From JANQRX01 sp963663975 (GTDB lineage: Bacteria; Pseudomonadota; Alphaproteobacteria; Rhizobiales; Kaistiaceae): DNA of 64,000 nt. Each line of letters begins with the position of its first letter. The stretch's first letter is position 1. The notes beneath the pieces were generated by a model. The model had not been told where the DNA came from. It ran no database searches and saw only the letters and a program-made list of their open reading frames with translations. Shown in pieces: positions 35,292 to 43,340 of this stretch. The stretch is taken from the NCBI GenBank assembly GCA_963663975.2, contig CAXXRA010000015.1, forward strand, positions 1,240,001 to 1,304,000, given 5' to 3'. A program made the position numbers and the translations under genes.

Positions 35292-36427
35292 CCACCAACG
35301 AAAAGATCGACGGCATGACCAGCGAGCTCTTGAAGCGGGCGGTGGTCACCCGTTTCGATATCGAGGAGATCGTCGTCGTTCCGATCTTCGCGGTGATCAT
35401 CGCGCTGTTTCTGGGCGCTCTGACCATGCTCGCCACCGGCGTCGACCTGGCCACCATCGGGCGATCCTTCGCCTCGCTCCTGGCGGGCTCGGTCGGCTCG
35501 GTCAACGCGCTGTCGGAAACGTTGACCGCGGCGGCGCCGCTGACACTGGCCGGGTTGGGGATCGCGCTGGGATTTCGGGCCGGGCTGTTCAACATCGGCG
35601 CCGAGGGACAGCTGCTGATCGGCGGCATGGCCGCGGTCGTGGTCGGCTTCGCCTTCGAAGGTCTGCCGTTCTTGATCCATCTGCCGCTGGCGCTGATCGC
35701 CGGCATGCTGGCCGGCGCGCTGTGGGCATCGATTGCCGGCTGGCTGAGGGCCGCCACCGGCGCCCATGAGGTCATCACGACCATCATGCTCAACCTGATC
35801 TCGTTTCGCCTGGTCGATTATCTTTTGCGCAACCCGCCGATCCAGCGGCCGGGGCGTTCCGACCCGATCTCGCGATCGGTGCTGGAGTCCGCCGAATTGC
35901 CCAAGCTGCTGGACTGGATGGACGTCAATCTACGCGTCCATGCGGGGATCCTGGTCACCCTGGCGGTGGTATTTTTCGTCTACTGGCTGCTGTTCCGCAC
36001 CACCATCGGGTTCGAATTTCGCGCCGCCGGCGCCAATCCCGATGCAGCGCGCTACGCCGGCATGCGCTCGGGCCTGATCATCGTGACCGTGATGGCGGTG
36101 GCGGGCGCGCTCGCCGGGCTGGCGGGCGCCAACCAGGTGCTCGGGGTGCTCGGCCGCGCATCACCCGGGTTCTCGGCCGGGATCGGTTTCGACGCCATTG
36201 CCGTGGCGCTGCTCGGGCGCGGTCATCCCTTCGGGGTGCTGCTGGCCGGCCTGCTGTTCGGTGCGCTGGAGGCAGGCGGGCGACAGATGCAGGTCGGTGC
36301 CGGCGTCAGCATCGACCTCATCACCATCATCCAGGCGCTGATCGTGGTCTTCATCGCCGCACCGATGCTGGTGCGAACCCTTTTCCCCTGGGCGTTCGAG
36401 AAGAAATCCGGGCGGGAGGGCAAATAG
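35288..36427 (+). CDS. ABC transporter permease 1 (nucleoside type)
   Basis: 379 residues with about eight to ten membrane helices, BPD_transp_2 family. Recognisable parts are SETLTAAAPLTLAGLGIALG, FRAGLFNIGAEGQLLIGGMA, TGAHEVITTIMLNLISFRLV, FRAAGANPDAARYAGMRSGL and IGFDAIAVALLGRGHPFGVL. It overlaps the ATPase gene by four bases. In related operons the second permease follows at once; here a MITE end and an IS481 insertion now separate the two by 1.1 kb. Confidence 0.9.
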   Translation: MTTNEKIDGMTSELLKRAVVTRFDIEEIVVVPIFAVIIALFLGALTMLATGVDLATIGRSFASLLAGSVGSVNALSETLTAAAPLTLAGLGIALGFRAGLFNIGAEGQLLIGGMAAVVVGFAFEGLPFLIHLPLALIAGMLAGALWASIAGWLRAATGAHEVITTIMLNLISFRLVDYLLRNPPIQRPGRSDPISRSVLESAELPKLLDWMDVNLRVHAGILVTLAVVFFVYWLLFRTTIGFEFRAAGANPDAARYAGMRSGLIIVTVMAVAGALAGLAGANQVLGVLGRASPGFSAGIGFDAIAVALLGRGHPFGVLLAGLLFGALEAGGRQMQVGAGVSIDLITIIQALIVVFIAAPMLVRTLFPWAFEKKSGREGK

Positions 36428-36463
36428 CTTGCGGGCCATGACCAGCATCACACAACCAACGGG

Positions 36464-36503
36464 GCGCTCCGTCAGAATCGCTCACAGTTGGTCGAAAGGG
36501 CTC
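36464..36503. repeat. MITE copy E (solo end, 40 bp) between the two permease genes
   Basis: CGCTCCGTCAGAATCGCTCA followed by CAGTTGGTCGAAAGGGCTC, then TAG. Before the IS481 insertion this end would have read GAAAGGGCTCTAG directly into the ATG of permease 2, putting a Shine-Dalgarno-like GAAAGGG six bases upstream of that start. Confidence 0.75.
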
Positions 36504-36506
36504 TAG

Positions 36507-37555
36507 ATGTGAATTTTCAGGACGTTGTCCATTCGGTCCTGTCGAGAGAAGCTGATGTCAGCCAACGTCAGTGATTCTCCGGAGGACCGAATGGACGTTC
36601 ACCAGAATGCCCATCTTACGCCGAAAGGTCGAGAGGCCATGGTTCGCGCCGTCATGGATGAGGCCATGACGAAGGCTCAGGCCGCACGCCGTTTCAAGAC
36701 AACGGCCAAGACCGTCGCCAAGTGGTTGGGCCGGTTTCGCGCGGAGGGCATTGCCGGGCTTGCCGACCGGTCCTCCAGGCCCCATTCCTCGCCAAGCCAA
36801 ACGCCTTGGGCCACCGGCGAAGCGGTCGAGGTCTTGCGCCGGGCTCGTTGCACGCAGGACCACATCGCCCAGGAACTCGGCCTCAGCCGGGCGACCGTCA
36901 GCCGTATTCTCAAGCGGCGTGGCCTCAGCCTGTTGTCCGCCCTCGAGCCCAACCAGCCACGCCCGCGCTATGAGCGCGAAACGCCAGGCGAAATCATCCA
37001 TATGGACATCAAGAAGCTCGGTCGCTTCAATCGTGTCGGCCATCGCATCACCGGCGATCGCAGGCGCCAGAGCAACCAGCGCCATAACGGCACCGCGCCC
37101 GGTTGGGAGTATGTCCACGTCGCCATCGACGACCATTCCCGCATCGGCTTTGCCGACATCTTCCCGAACGAGAAAAAGGAAAGCGCCGTGGCCTTCCTCG
37201 AAGCCGCCGTAACCTACTTTGCCACCCTCGGCGTTACCATCACCCGCGTCATGACCGACAATGGATCATGCTACAGATCCAAGGCCTTCCGCGATGCCTG
37301 CCGAAGGCTCACCATCAAGCATATCCGCACCAAACCCTACACGCCTCAGACCAACGGCAAGGCCGAACGCTTCATCCAGACAATGTTGCGAGAATGGGCC
37401 TACGCAACCGAATTCCACAACTCAGACCAGCGAAAAGCAGATCTGCCGAAATGGCAGCACCGCTACAACTGGCATCGACCCCATGCCAGCCTCAATCGAC
37501 AAACACCAATCAGCCGACTCGGCCTGAACCGGGACAACCTGTTGAAGCTTCACAT
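36507..37555 (+). mobile_element. IS481-family insertion sequence, copy 2
   Basis: 1049 bp flanked by CTAG at 36503-36506 and 37556-37559. Ends are ATGTGAATTTTCAGGACGTT and, reverse complemented, ATGTGAAGCTTCAACAGGTT. The left CTAG belongs to a MITE end and the right CTAG touches the permease 2 start codon. Copy 2 has no deletion and looks like the functional version. Confidence 0.9.
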
Positions 37556-37559
37556 CTAG
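36591..37559 (+). CDS. IS481-family transposase, copy 2
   Basis: About 322 residues from ATG 36591 with CCGGAGGACCGA directly upstream. Two N-terminal HTH segments, then the integrase core with D in IIHMDIKKLGRF, D in RVMTDNGSCYRSKAF and E in TPQTNGKAERFIQT, all intact. The C-terminus is NRDNLLKLHI; its stop codon TAG (37557-37559) is in the flanking CTAG and is immediately followed by the ATG of permease 2, so terminating ribosomes could restart on that gene. Confidence 0.92.
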   Translation: MDVHQNAHLTPKGREAMVRAVMDEAMTKAQAARRFKTTAKTVAKWLGRFRAEGIAGLADRSSRPHSSPSQTPWATGEAVEVLRRARCTQDHIAQELGLSRATVSRILKRRGLSLLSALEPNQPRPRYERETPGEIIHMDIKKLGRFNRVGHRITGDRRRQSNQRHNGTAPGWEYVHVAIDDHSRIGFADIFPNEKKESAVAFLEAAVTYFATLGVTITRVMTDNGSCYRSKAFRDACRRLTIKHIRTKPYTPQTNGKAERFIQTMLREWAYATEFHNSDQRKADLPKWQHRYNWHRPHASLNRQTPISRLGLNRDNLLKLHI

Positions 37560-38825
37560 ATGACGGGTGCCGAAACCACGGCCGTCCTGCCCGACGTCGA
37601 TATCGCCCGACGGCGTCAGGCCAGGATCGTCGGCTGGGTTCTGCTGGCGCTGGCGGCGTTCGTGGCCGGCGTGTTCGGGCTCGATTCCGAAGGTGATGCC
37701 GCTTTCCGCCTCTCCCGTCCCAACGATCCCCTGGCGTTGCCGAATTTGGTCGTTCCGGCTGCGACATATTCCTACATCGTGGCCGCGGTGCTGGCGTTTC
37801 TCGGCGTGCGGCAGCTCATGCGCGGCGGCGGTCGCTGGACGAACGTCATCCTCGGGATCGGCCTGTTCCTGGTGGTGACGGCGTTTCTGGCGTGGGCGAC
37901 GGCGGGCAAATCGTTCTCGCTGACCGGCATGCTGCAGGCAACGATGATCAGGGCCGTGCCGATCGCCCTGGGCGGGCTTGCCGGCGTCCTGTCGGAACGG
38001 GTGGCGGTGATCAACATCGCGATCGAGGGCATGCTGTTGGCCGGAGCCTTCACCGGCGCGATCGCCGGGTCGCTGCTCGGCGGGATGGGCGGCGTGGTGG
38101 CGGCGATCGGCGTCGGCGGGCTGTTCGGCTTCATTCTGGCAGCGCTGGTGGTGACCTACCGGGTCGATCAGATCATCGCCGGGGTGGTCATCAACATCTT
38201 CGTCCTGGGGATGACATCCTATGTCAGCAGCCAGGTGTTCTCGGAATTCCGATTCCTCAACAATGCACCGGTTTTCCGGGCGGTTCGCATACCGTTTCTG
38301 AGCGACATACCAGTGCTCGGCCCGGTGTTGTTCCAGCACAACATCTTCGTCTACGGCGCGCTGGTGATGGTCGCCGTCGCCACCTACTATCTCTTTCATA
38401 CGCGGGCCGGACTACGCGCCCGATCGGTCGGCGAGCACCCACAAACCGCCGACACGCTGGGTATCAACGTCTACCTGACACGCTACGTCAACGTGACGCT
38501 GGCCGGCATGGTTGCCGGTTTCGGCGGGGCGTGGTTCACGCTGGGCTCGGTCGGCCGCTTCGACGAAGGCATGACCGGCGGCCGCGGCTTCATCGGCCTG
38601 GCGGCGATGATTTTCGGCCGCTGGCACCCGGTCGGCGCCCTGATGGCGGCGCTGGTCTTCGGCTTCGCCGACTCGCTGCAGCAGAAGCTCGCCATTCTGC
38701 GCACCCCGATTCCCTCGGAGTTCCTGGCTATGGCACCGTACATCGCGACCATCGTTCTGGTCGCCGGCCTCATCGGCAAGGCGCGGCCGCCGGCCGCCGA
38801 CGGCCAGCCCTACGTCAAGGAGTGA
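37560..38825 (+). CDS. ABC transporter permease 2 (nucleoside type)
   Basis: 421 residues, partner of permease 1. Membrane segments include IVGWVLLALAAFVAGVFGLD and later helices, with family motifs IRAVPIALGGLAGVLSERVA, VINIAIEGMLLAGAFTGAI, TRAGLRARSVGEHPQTADTL and GRGFIGLAAMIFGRWHPVGA. The ATG directly follows the IS481 boundary, so the native leader and ribosome binding site are gone; expression would depend on transcription across the IS and on translational coupling to the transposase stop. The 150 bp after it hold no gene. Confidence 0.9.
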   Translation: MTGAETTAVLPDVDIARRRQARIVGWVLLALAAFVAGVFGLDSEGDAAFRLSRPNDPLALPNLVVPAATYSYIVAAVLAFLGVRQLMRGGGRWTNVILGIGLFLVVTAFLAWATAGKSFSLTGMLQATMIRAVPIALGGLAGVLSERVAVINIAIEGMLLAGAFTGAIAGSLLGGMGGVVAAIGVGGLFGFILAALVVTYRVDQIIAGVVINIFVLGMTSYVSSQVFSEFRFLNNAPVFRAVRIPFLSDIPVLGPVLFQHNIFVYGALVMVAVATYYLFHTRAGLRARSVGEHPQTADTLGINVYLTRYVNVTLAGMVAGFGGAWFTLGSVGRFDEGMTGGRGFIGLAAMIFGRWHPVGALMAALVFGFADSLQQKLAILRTPIPSEFLAMAPYIATIVLVAGLIGKARPPAADGQPYVKE

Positions 38826-38975
38826 GGCGCCCCGGCAGCCAAGGCGACCCCCGGGGAATTGGTGGATCATGACAAAACGGGCGAGACCTCGCGCGGTCGC
38901 GCACGACCGGACGAAGAGCCTTAACAGGCGGGACGGTGGCCTGTCCCCGCCGTGCGGCGATTACGCGGCCGGTCC

Positions 38976-39977
38976 ATGCATGGCGAGCTGACATATCCGG
39001 TTCTCATCGGCGACATCGGCGGCACCAATGCGCGCTTCGCCATGATCCATGATCCACGCGAGCCGATGGAGCGGTTTGCCGACGTTCGCACCGCCGACCA
39101 CACAACCCTCAGCGCCGCGATTGGTGTGGCAGCGGCCGACGTTGCCGACCGCCCGATGTCAGCCGTGGTCGCCCTGGCGGGCCCGGTCACCGGCGACAAG
39201 ATCGATCTGACCAACGCCCACTGGGTGGTGGAACCGCGCCTGGCGATCGAACGCCTGGGCCTGGAGCGCATGGTGGTGCTCAACGATTTCGAGGCGCAAT
39301 CGCTGTCGCTGCCGACCCTGACCAGCGATGACGTGATCCCGATCGGCGAGGCAGTGCCGCGCGCGGCGACCAAGGTCGTGCTCGGCCCGGGCACCGGCTT
39401 GGGGGCGGCGGCCTTGATCAGGGTGCACGATACCTGGGTGCCGGTTCCCGGCGAGGGCGGTCACGTCGATCTCGGGCCGGTTTCGCACCGTGACTTCGAA
39501 ATCTGGCCGCATATCGAGCGCCGCGACGGCCGGATCAGCGCCGAGACCATTCTCAGCGGCAGCGGCATGGTCCGGGTCTACGCCGCGGTGTGTGCGGCCG
39601 ACGGCGCCGCGGCCGTGTACGACTCGCCCGAGGCGATCGCCACGGCGGGGCTTGAGCAGCGCGACCAAGCCGCCGTCGCCACGCTTGAACTGTTCACCAC
39701 CTATCTCGGCCGGATCGCCGGGGATCTGGCCATGGTGTTCATGGCCCGCGGCGGTGTTTATCTCGCCGGCGGCATTCCGGCCAGAATCGCGCCGGCGCTT
39801 GCCGCCGGGGCCTTCCGCCGCGCCTTCACCGCCAAGGCGCCCCATCACGATCTCCTGGAAACCATCGCCACTGTGGTGGTGTCCACACGCGATGCCGCAT
39901 TGGCCGGCATAGAGGCGTTTGTTCGGCGGCCCGACAGTTTTGTTCTTCAACTGGCCGAGCGAACCTGGACGCGGTAG
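38976..39977 (+). CDS. glk: Glucokinase
   Basis: 333 residues from MHGELTYPVLIGDIGGTNAR. The ATP motif GDIGGTNARFAM, the segment VVALAGPVTGDKIDLTNAHW, NDFEAQSLSLPTL, LGPGTGLGAAALI, the substrate-site region VPGEGGHVDLGP and GGVYLAGGIPARI place it in the Glk (ROK-unrelated) family. Phosphorylates glucose with ATP. The frame is open from 38952 (GTG), but ATG 38976 fits family alignments better. Confidence 0.92.
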   Translation: MHGELTYPVLIGDIGGTNARFAMIHDPREPMERFADVRTADHTTLSAAIGVAAADVADRPMSAVVALAGPVTGDKIDLTNAHWVVEPRLAIERLGLERMVVLNDFEAQSLSLPTLTSDDVIPIGEAVPRAATKVVLGPGTGLGAAALIRVHDTWVPVPGEGGHVDLGPVSHRDFEIWPHIERRDGRISAETILSGSGMVRVYAAVCAADGAAAVYDSPEAIATAGLEQRDQAAVATLELFTTYLGRIAGDLAMVFMARGGVYLAGGIPARIAPALAAGAFRRAFTAKAPHHDLLETIATVVVSTRDAALAGIEAFVRRPDSFVLQLAERTWTR

Positions 39978-40084
39978 CGTCCACTGCTCGCGCCCGCTGG
40001 TGATAAAATCGGCATCTGGGCAAGGTCGCGTGGAACCGGAACAGCCGTGTCGAGGCGTTTTTCGGCCTTGAGGATGCGCGGTAC

Positions 40085-40320
40085 TGATGTGTTGTCCGGG
40101 GATGCTAAATTGAAATGATTCGATAAAAATTTATACAATTTTTCGACATTCTATTTAAGAATTTCTAATCGGATAATTTTAATCAATATAAATATTTGTT
40201 TGAGCCTATTGGCGCAATCGAACAAGAGAACTCGTCGCCTCGGCTCGAACGATGATGAAGAGCGAGAGGCGAGCCTGACGCCTCAACGACGGCTGAGAAG
40301 AAAAAGGCAACTGGAGCACA
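40085..40320. promoter_or_regulatory. AT-rich upstream region of the tad-like cluster
   Basis: After glk the sequence becomes very AT-rich (for example AAAAATTTATACAATTTTTC and AATCAATATAAATATTTG at 40125-40200), in contrast to the GC-rich surroundings. No coding frame. It is a likely promoter and nucleoid-protein target for the downstream pilus-type genes; precise boxes could not be fixed. Confidence 0.45.
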
Positions 40321-40324
40321 ACTC

Positions 40325-40861
40325 ATGAATCAGCCGAGATCAAAACGGCGCCTGGGTGACCGTTTTCGGCGTGATCGGTCGGGCACGACGGCGGTTGAGT
40401 TTGGCCTGGTCGCTTTGCCCTTCATCGCCTCGCTGTTCGCGATTCTGGAAACCGCATTGGTCATGTTCGCCGATCAGACGCTGGAGACCGCAACCAATGA
40501 TGCCGCCCGTTTGATCCGAACCGGCCAGGCCCAGCAGCAAGGGTTCTCGGCGACCAAATTTCGCGATGAGATCTGCTCCACAGGCTATTCTCTATTCGAC
40601 TGCGGCAGCCTCAAGGTCGATGTCAAGAGATACCCGACTTTCGGTTCTGTCGACCTGTCGAGTCCGCTGGATGGGAACGGCAATATCGACATGAACCTCG
40701 ACTACAAACCGGGCAATGGCGGTGACATCGTTGTCGTCAGGGCCTTCTACGAATGGCCGGTGTTCGTGCGGCTGCTGGGGCATGACCTAACGAACATGTC
40801 CGGCGGAAAACGCTTGCTCGTCGCCACGACGGCTTTCCGCAATGAGCCGTTCCCATGGTGA
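40325..40861 (+). CDS. TadE-like pseudopilin/assembly protein 1
   Basis: 178 residues. A basic N-terminus ends in FRRDRSGTTAVEFGLVALPF followed by a membrane helix (IASLFAILETALVMFADQTL), the hallmark of TadE-type proteins with Gly before the cleavage or processing region and Glu at +5-like position (TAVEF). The remainder is a periplasmic domain. Two cysteines (EICSTGYSLFDCGS) could form a disulfide. Probable surface-structure component. Overlaps the next gene. Confidence 0.85.
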   Translation: MNQPRSKRRLGDRFRRDRSGTTAVEFGLVALPFIASLFAILETALVMFADQTLETATNDAARLIRTGQAQQQGFSATKFRDEICSTGYSLFDCGSLKVDVKRYPTFGSVDLSSPLDGNGNIDMNLDYKPGNGGDIVVVRAFYEWPVFVRLLGHDLTNMSGGKRLLVATTAFRNEPFPW

Positions 40862-41421
40862 GGTCGATGAACAGACGACCGTTCGCGTCAGTGCGGCTCC
40901 CGCAAAGGTTCGCCAAGGACCGAAGCGGCGTTTCAGCGCTTGAGTTCGCGCTCATCCTGCCGCTGATGCTGGCGCTCTACTTCGGCGGGATTGAGCTCGG
41001 TGATGCTTTCTCCATCAAACGCAAAGTGACACTCGTCACGAGTTCCTTGAGCGACCTCGTGACACAGTCCAAAGCGATTAGCGACGCCGATATGAGAAAT
41101 ATCCTGGATGCGGCGCAATCGATTATGACGCCCTATCCATCAAATCTTCTACGGATGAAGGTCACCGGCATCGCGATCGACGACAAGGGTGTTGGATGGG
41201 TCGCCTGGAGCGATGCTCGAAACGATACGCCCCACGCCAAGGACAGTCGGATCGGCGTCCCATCTTCGTTGCGCATCCAGAACAGTTTTTTGGTGACGGC
41301 CGAAATCGGCTACACGTACACGCCGACGATTGCGTACAAACTGACCGGAAGCTTCCAACTTGAGGATCAGTTCTTTGTGCGCCCCCGCAGAAGCGCCGAG
41401 GTCGACCGCATCAGCCGCTGA
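40855..41421 (+). CDS. TadE-like pseudopilin/assembly protein 2
   Basis: 188 residues. RFAKDRSGVSALEFALILPL leads into the membrane helix MLALYFGGIELGDAFS, then a periplasmic domain with RKVTLVTSSLSDLVTQSKAI and a pair of beta-rich repeats. The same TadE architecture as the upstream gene, but no cysteines. ATG 40855 overlaps the preceding stop; ATG 40867 is a possible alternative start. Confidence 0.85.
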   Translation: MVRSMNRRPFASVRLPQRFAKDRSGVSALEFALILPLMLALYFGGIELGDAFSIKRKVTLVTSSLSDLVTQSKAISDADMRNILDAAQSIMTPYPSNLLRMKVTGIAIDDKGVGWVAWSDARNDTPHAKDSRIGVPSSLRIQNSFLVTAEIGYTYTPTIAYKLTGSFQLEDQFFVRPRRSAEVDRISR

Positions 41422-42201
41422 TCCTGAAAAGACACCGGCCGCGATGACGGAATGCGGTCGCCAATGCTGCCGTCGATCGATCGGATGCCACCATCGCCTT
41501 GCCTGCTCGAAGCCGCAACCGCACGGTGGGCGACATCCAGCCCGGCTATTTCGAGAGCCCCGATGAGCCGGCTGGTGACGGCGTGCATCACCAACGCGGC
41601 TGGCACGAGGCCGGAGCCGATCACATAGCGTCCATCATCGCCTGCTTGGTCGGTCCCGACGACGACACCAGAACATCAATCAGGACCGCCACCGGCCGGC
41701 TCGGCGCAACGGCGTCACTGTCCGGCCGTGCGTCAAAGACCACCCACCGGCAATGACGCAAAGACCGATCTCCATTCCGGCTCCAGGGCAAGCTCGTCCG
41801 GTGGGATGCGCTTCGGCGACTGTAGGGGATGTGGCGGGAGAATAACCCCGAGCCGCGGGGTCATTGTCGACGACCAGCCGTCAGGCGGGTTTGACTTCCG
41901 AGGCGCCGCAGATCTTACCGTCCGGAACGTTGACGCGCTTGACGCATTCATCAAATTGGACGTCATCAATGGTCCATCGAAGCCGGATGGAGCTGTTCTC
42001 GATCTTTGTTGGATCGATCTGTCGCGACAGATACCTTTTTGATACGAACGACATGACCTATTTCACGATGTTGATGTTGCAACAAACAAAAGAAATAGAA
42101 ATTCATTCAAATTTTCGAAAAGAATTTAGTAAAATGGAAAAAATTTTCGCCTCTATTGTCGAGAGCGACCGGTGCCCGTCGTTCGGAAACGAGGCTTCGA
42201 C
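41422..42201. other. No confident gene (780 bp)
   Basis: The first 350 bp have a weak protein-like reading on the minus strand in two frames (PVAVLIDVLVSSSGPTKQAM and SGLVPAALVMHAVTSRLIGA), suggesting a decayed gene I cannot identify. From about 42040 to 42140 the DNA turns AT-rich, with runs such as AAAATTTTCGAAAAGAATTT, which probably holds the promoter of the FecR-domain gene. Confidence 0.4.
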
Positions 42202-43077
42202 ATGATCTTCCGTTTGAGGACATACGCGCTTTCGATCATTGCCGTCCTGATGTTTGGCGACATTGCGCACGCTGAACAATGGCAGGTCGTGCAAACAAAC
42301 GGCGAAATCTGGATCACCACTGAAACAGTGCAGCCGGTTTCGCTCGGTTCGGTTTCGGAATTGCCCGACGGCTCAACACTGATTACCGGCGAGCACGGGC
42401 GGGTCATGCTGATGCGCGGCGAACGATCGATGATAATCGGCCCGAACTCGGTGGTGATGGTTCCCCCGGAAATCATGGGCCGCACGACGGTTATTCAGCG
42501 TATCGGCGAGATCCTCTTCGACATCGACAAACGCAGCGTCAAACACTTTGCAGTCGAAACGCCCTATCTGGCCGCGGTTGTCAAAGGCACCAATTTCACA
42601 GTGCTGGTAGAGCCGACGGACGCGGTCGTAAGCGTCAATAAAGGTCGGGTTGAAGTCAAAAGCATCCTCACCGGCGAGACTGTTGAAATCGGCCGCGGTC
42701 AGATTGCGGCCGTCCGCGGACTAGGGGCGAAACTAACGGTCACCGGGTCGAGGGCTGGATCTGTTGAGGTTTGGCCGGGCGAGGCCCGCGCTCCGATCGT
42801 TCGTCCTTTGCCAAACAATAAGCTTACGGCCCTCCAGGGGGTGTGGTTCGAGTTGGACGCGGCAAAAAAAGGGGCAAGATCGTCGACGACCGAGACGGCA
42901 GCGTTCTCTTTGCCATGTTCATCGGGATTGCCGCTGGTCTTCTGCTTGGTCTCGGGCTCGGTTACTTCAATGGCCGATTTCGTTGAAGATGATCAATGGT
43001 CGCCGACCAGGGTTGAACCGACGAAGCGCTTTGGCTGCGGTGGACCACGGCAATGCGGCTTGATTTTCCAACATTGA
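42202..43077 (+). CDS. FecR-domain periplasmic protein with a possible -1 frameshift to a membrane anchor
   Basis: A signal peptide (IFRLRTYALSIIAVLMFGDI, then AHA) is followed by a FecR domain at about residues 40-190: GSVSELPDGSTLITGEHGRV, RIGEILFDIDKRSVKHFAVE, TPYLAAVVKGTNFTVLVEPT and VNKGRVEVKSILTGETV. The zero frame ends at 43077 with a tail of no clear character. In the -1 frame after the A7 run at 42864-42870 (A AAA AAA G), the protein would instead continue GKIVDDRDGSVLFAMFIGIA and AGLLLGLGLGYFNGRFR to a stop at 42986, a typical C-terminal membrane helix. Paired with a CHASE2-GGDEF-EAL protein downstream. Confidence 0.8.
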   Translation: MIFRLRTYALSIIAVLMFGDIAHAEQWQVVQTNGEIWITTETVQPVSLGSVSELPDGSTLITGEHGRVMLMRGERSMIIGPNSVVMVPPEIMGRTTVIQRIGEILFDIDKRSVKHFAVETPYLAAVVKGTNFTVLVEPTDAVVSVNKGRVEVKSILTGETVEIGRGQIAAVRGLGAKLTVTGSRAGSVEVWPGEARAPIVRPLPNNKLTALQGVWFELDAAKKGARSSTTETAAFSLPCSSGLPLVFCLVSGSVTSMADFVEDDQWSPTRVEPTKRFGCGGPRQCGLIFQH

Positions 43078-43340
43078 TGAGTGCCGGCAGCTTCATTGCT
43101 GCAACAGAGGAGGCTGTCCTATTGCTGGTCCGGTGGCGGAACCGGGCGGCCCAGAAGCTGTTGGGCCGGCGCCAGAGCGAGATTGGCAAAGCATCGCCGG
43201 CCGTTGTCGCTTGATGCGGCCCGGCCAGGCGCACTGGCATGCAGCGGATGAAACCACTCGCTTTGTACGTAACGCGACTGCGCCCGGAGCAGTGCCGCGC
43301 CCTGCGGTCGACCTAAACTCCGATAAGAAGAGAACCATTC

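Noticed and set aside
43053..43214. 54-codon plus-strand frame (MRLDFPTLMSAGSFIAATEE...) before the CHASE2 gene
   Set aside because: No ribosome binding site, no recognised family, and it overlaps the tail of the FecR-domain frame; likely chance.
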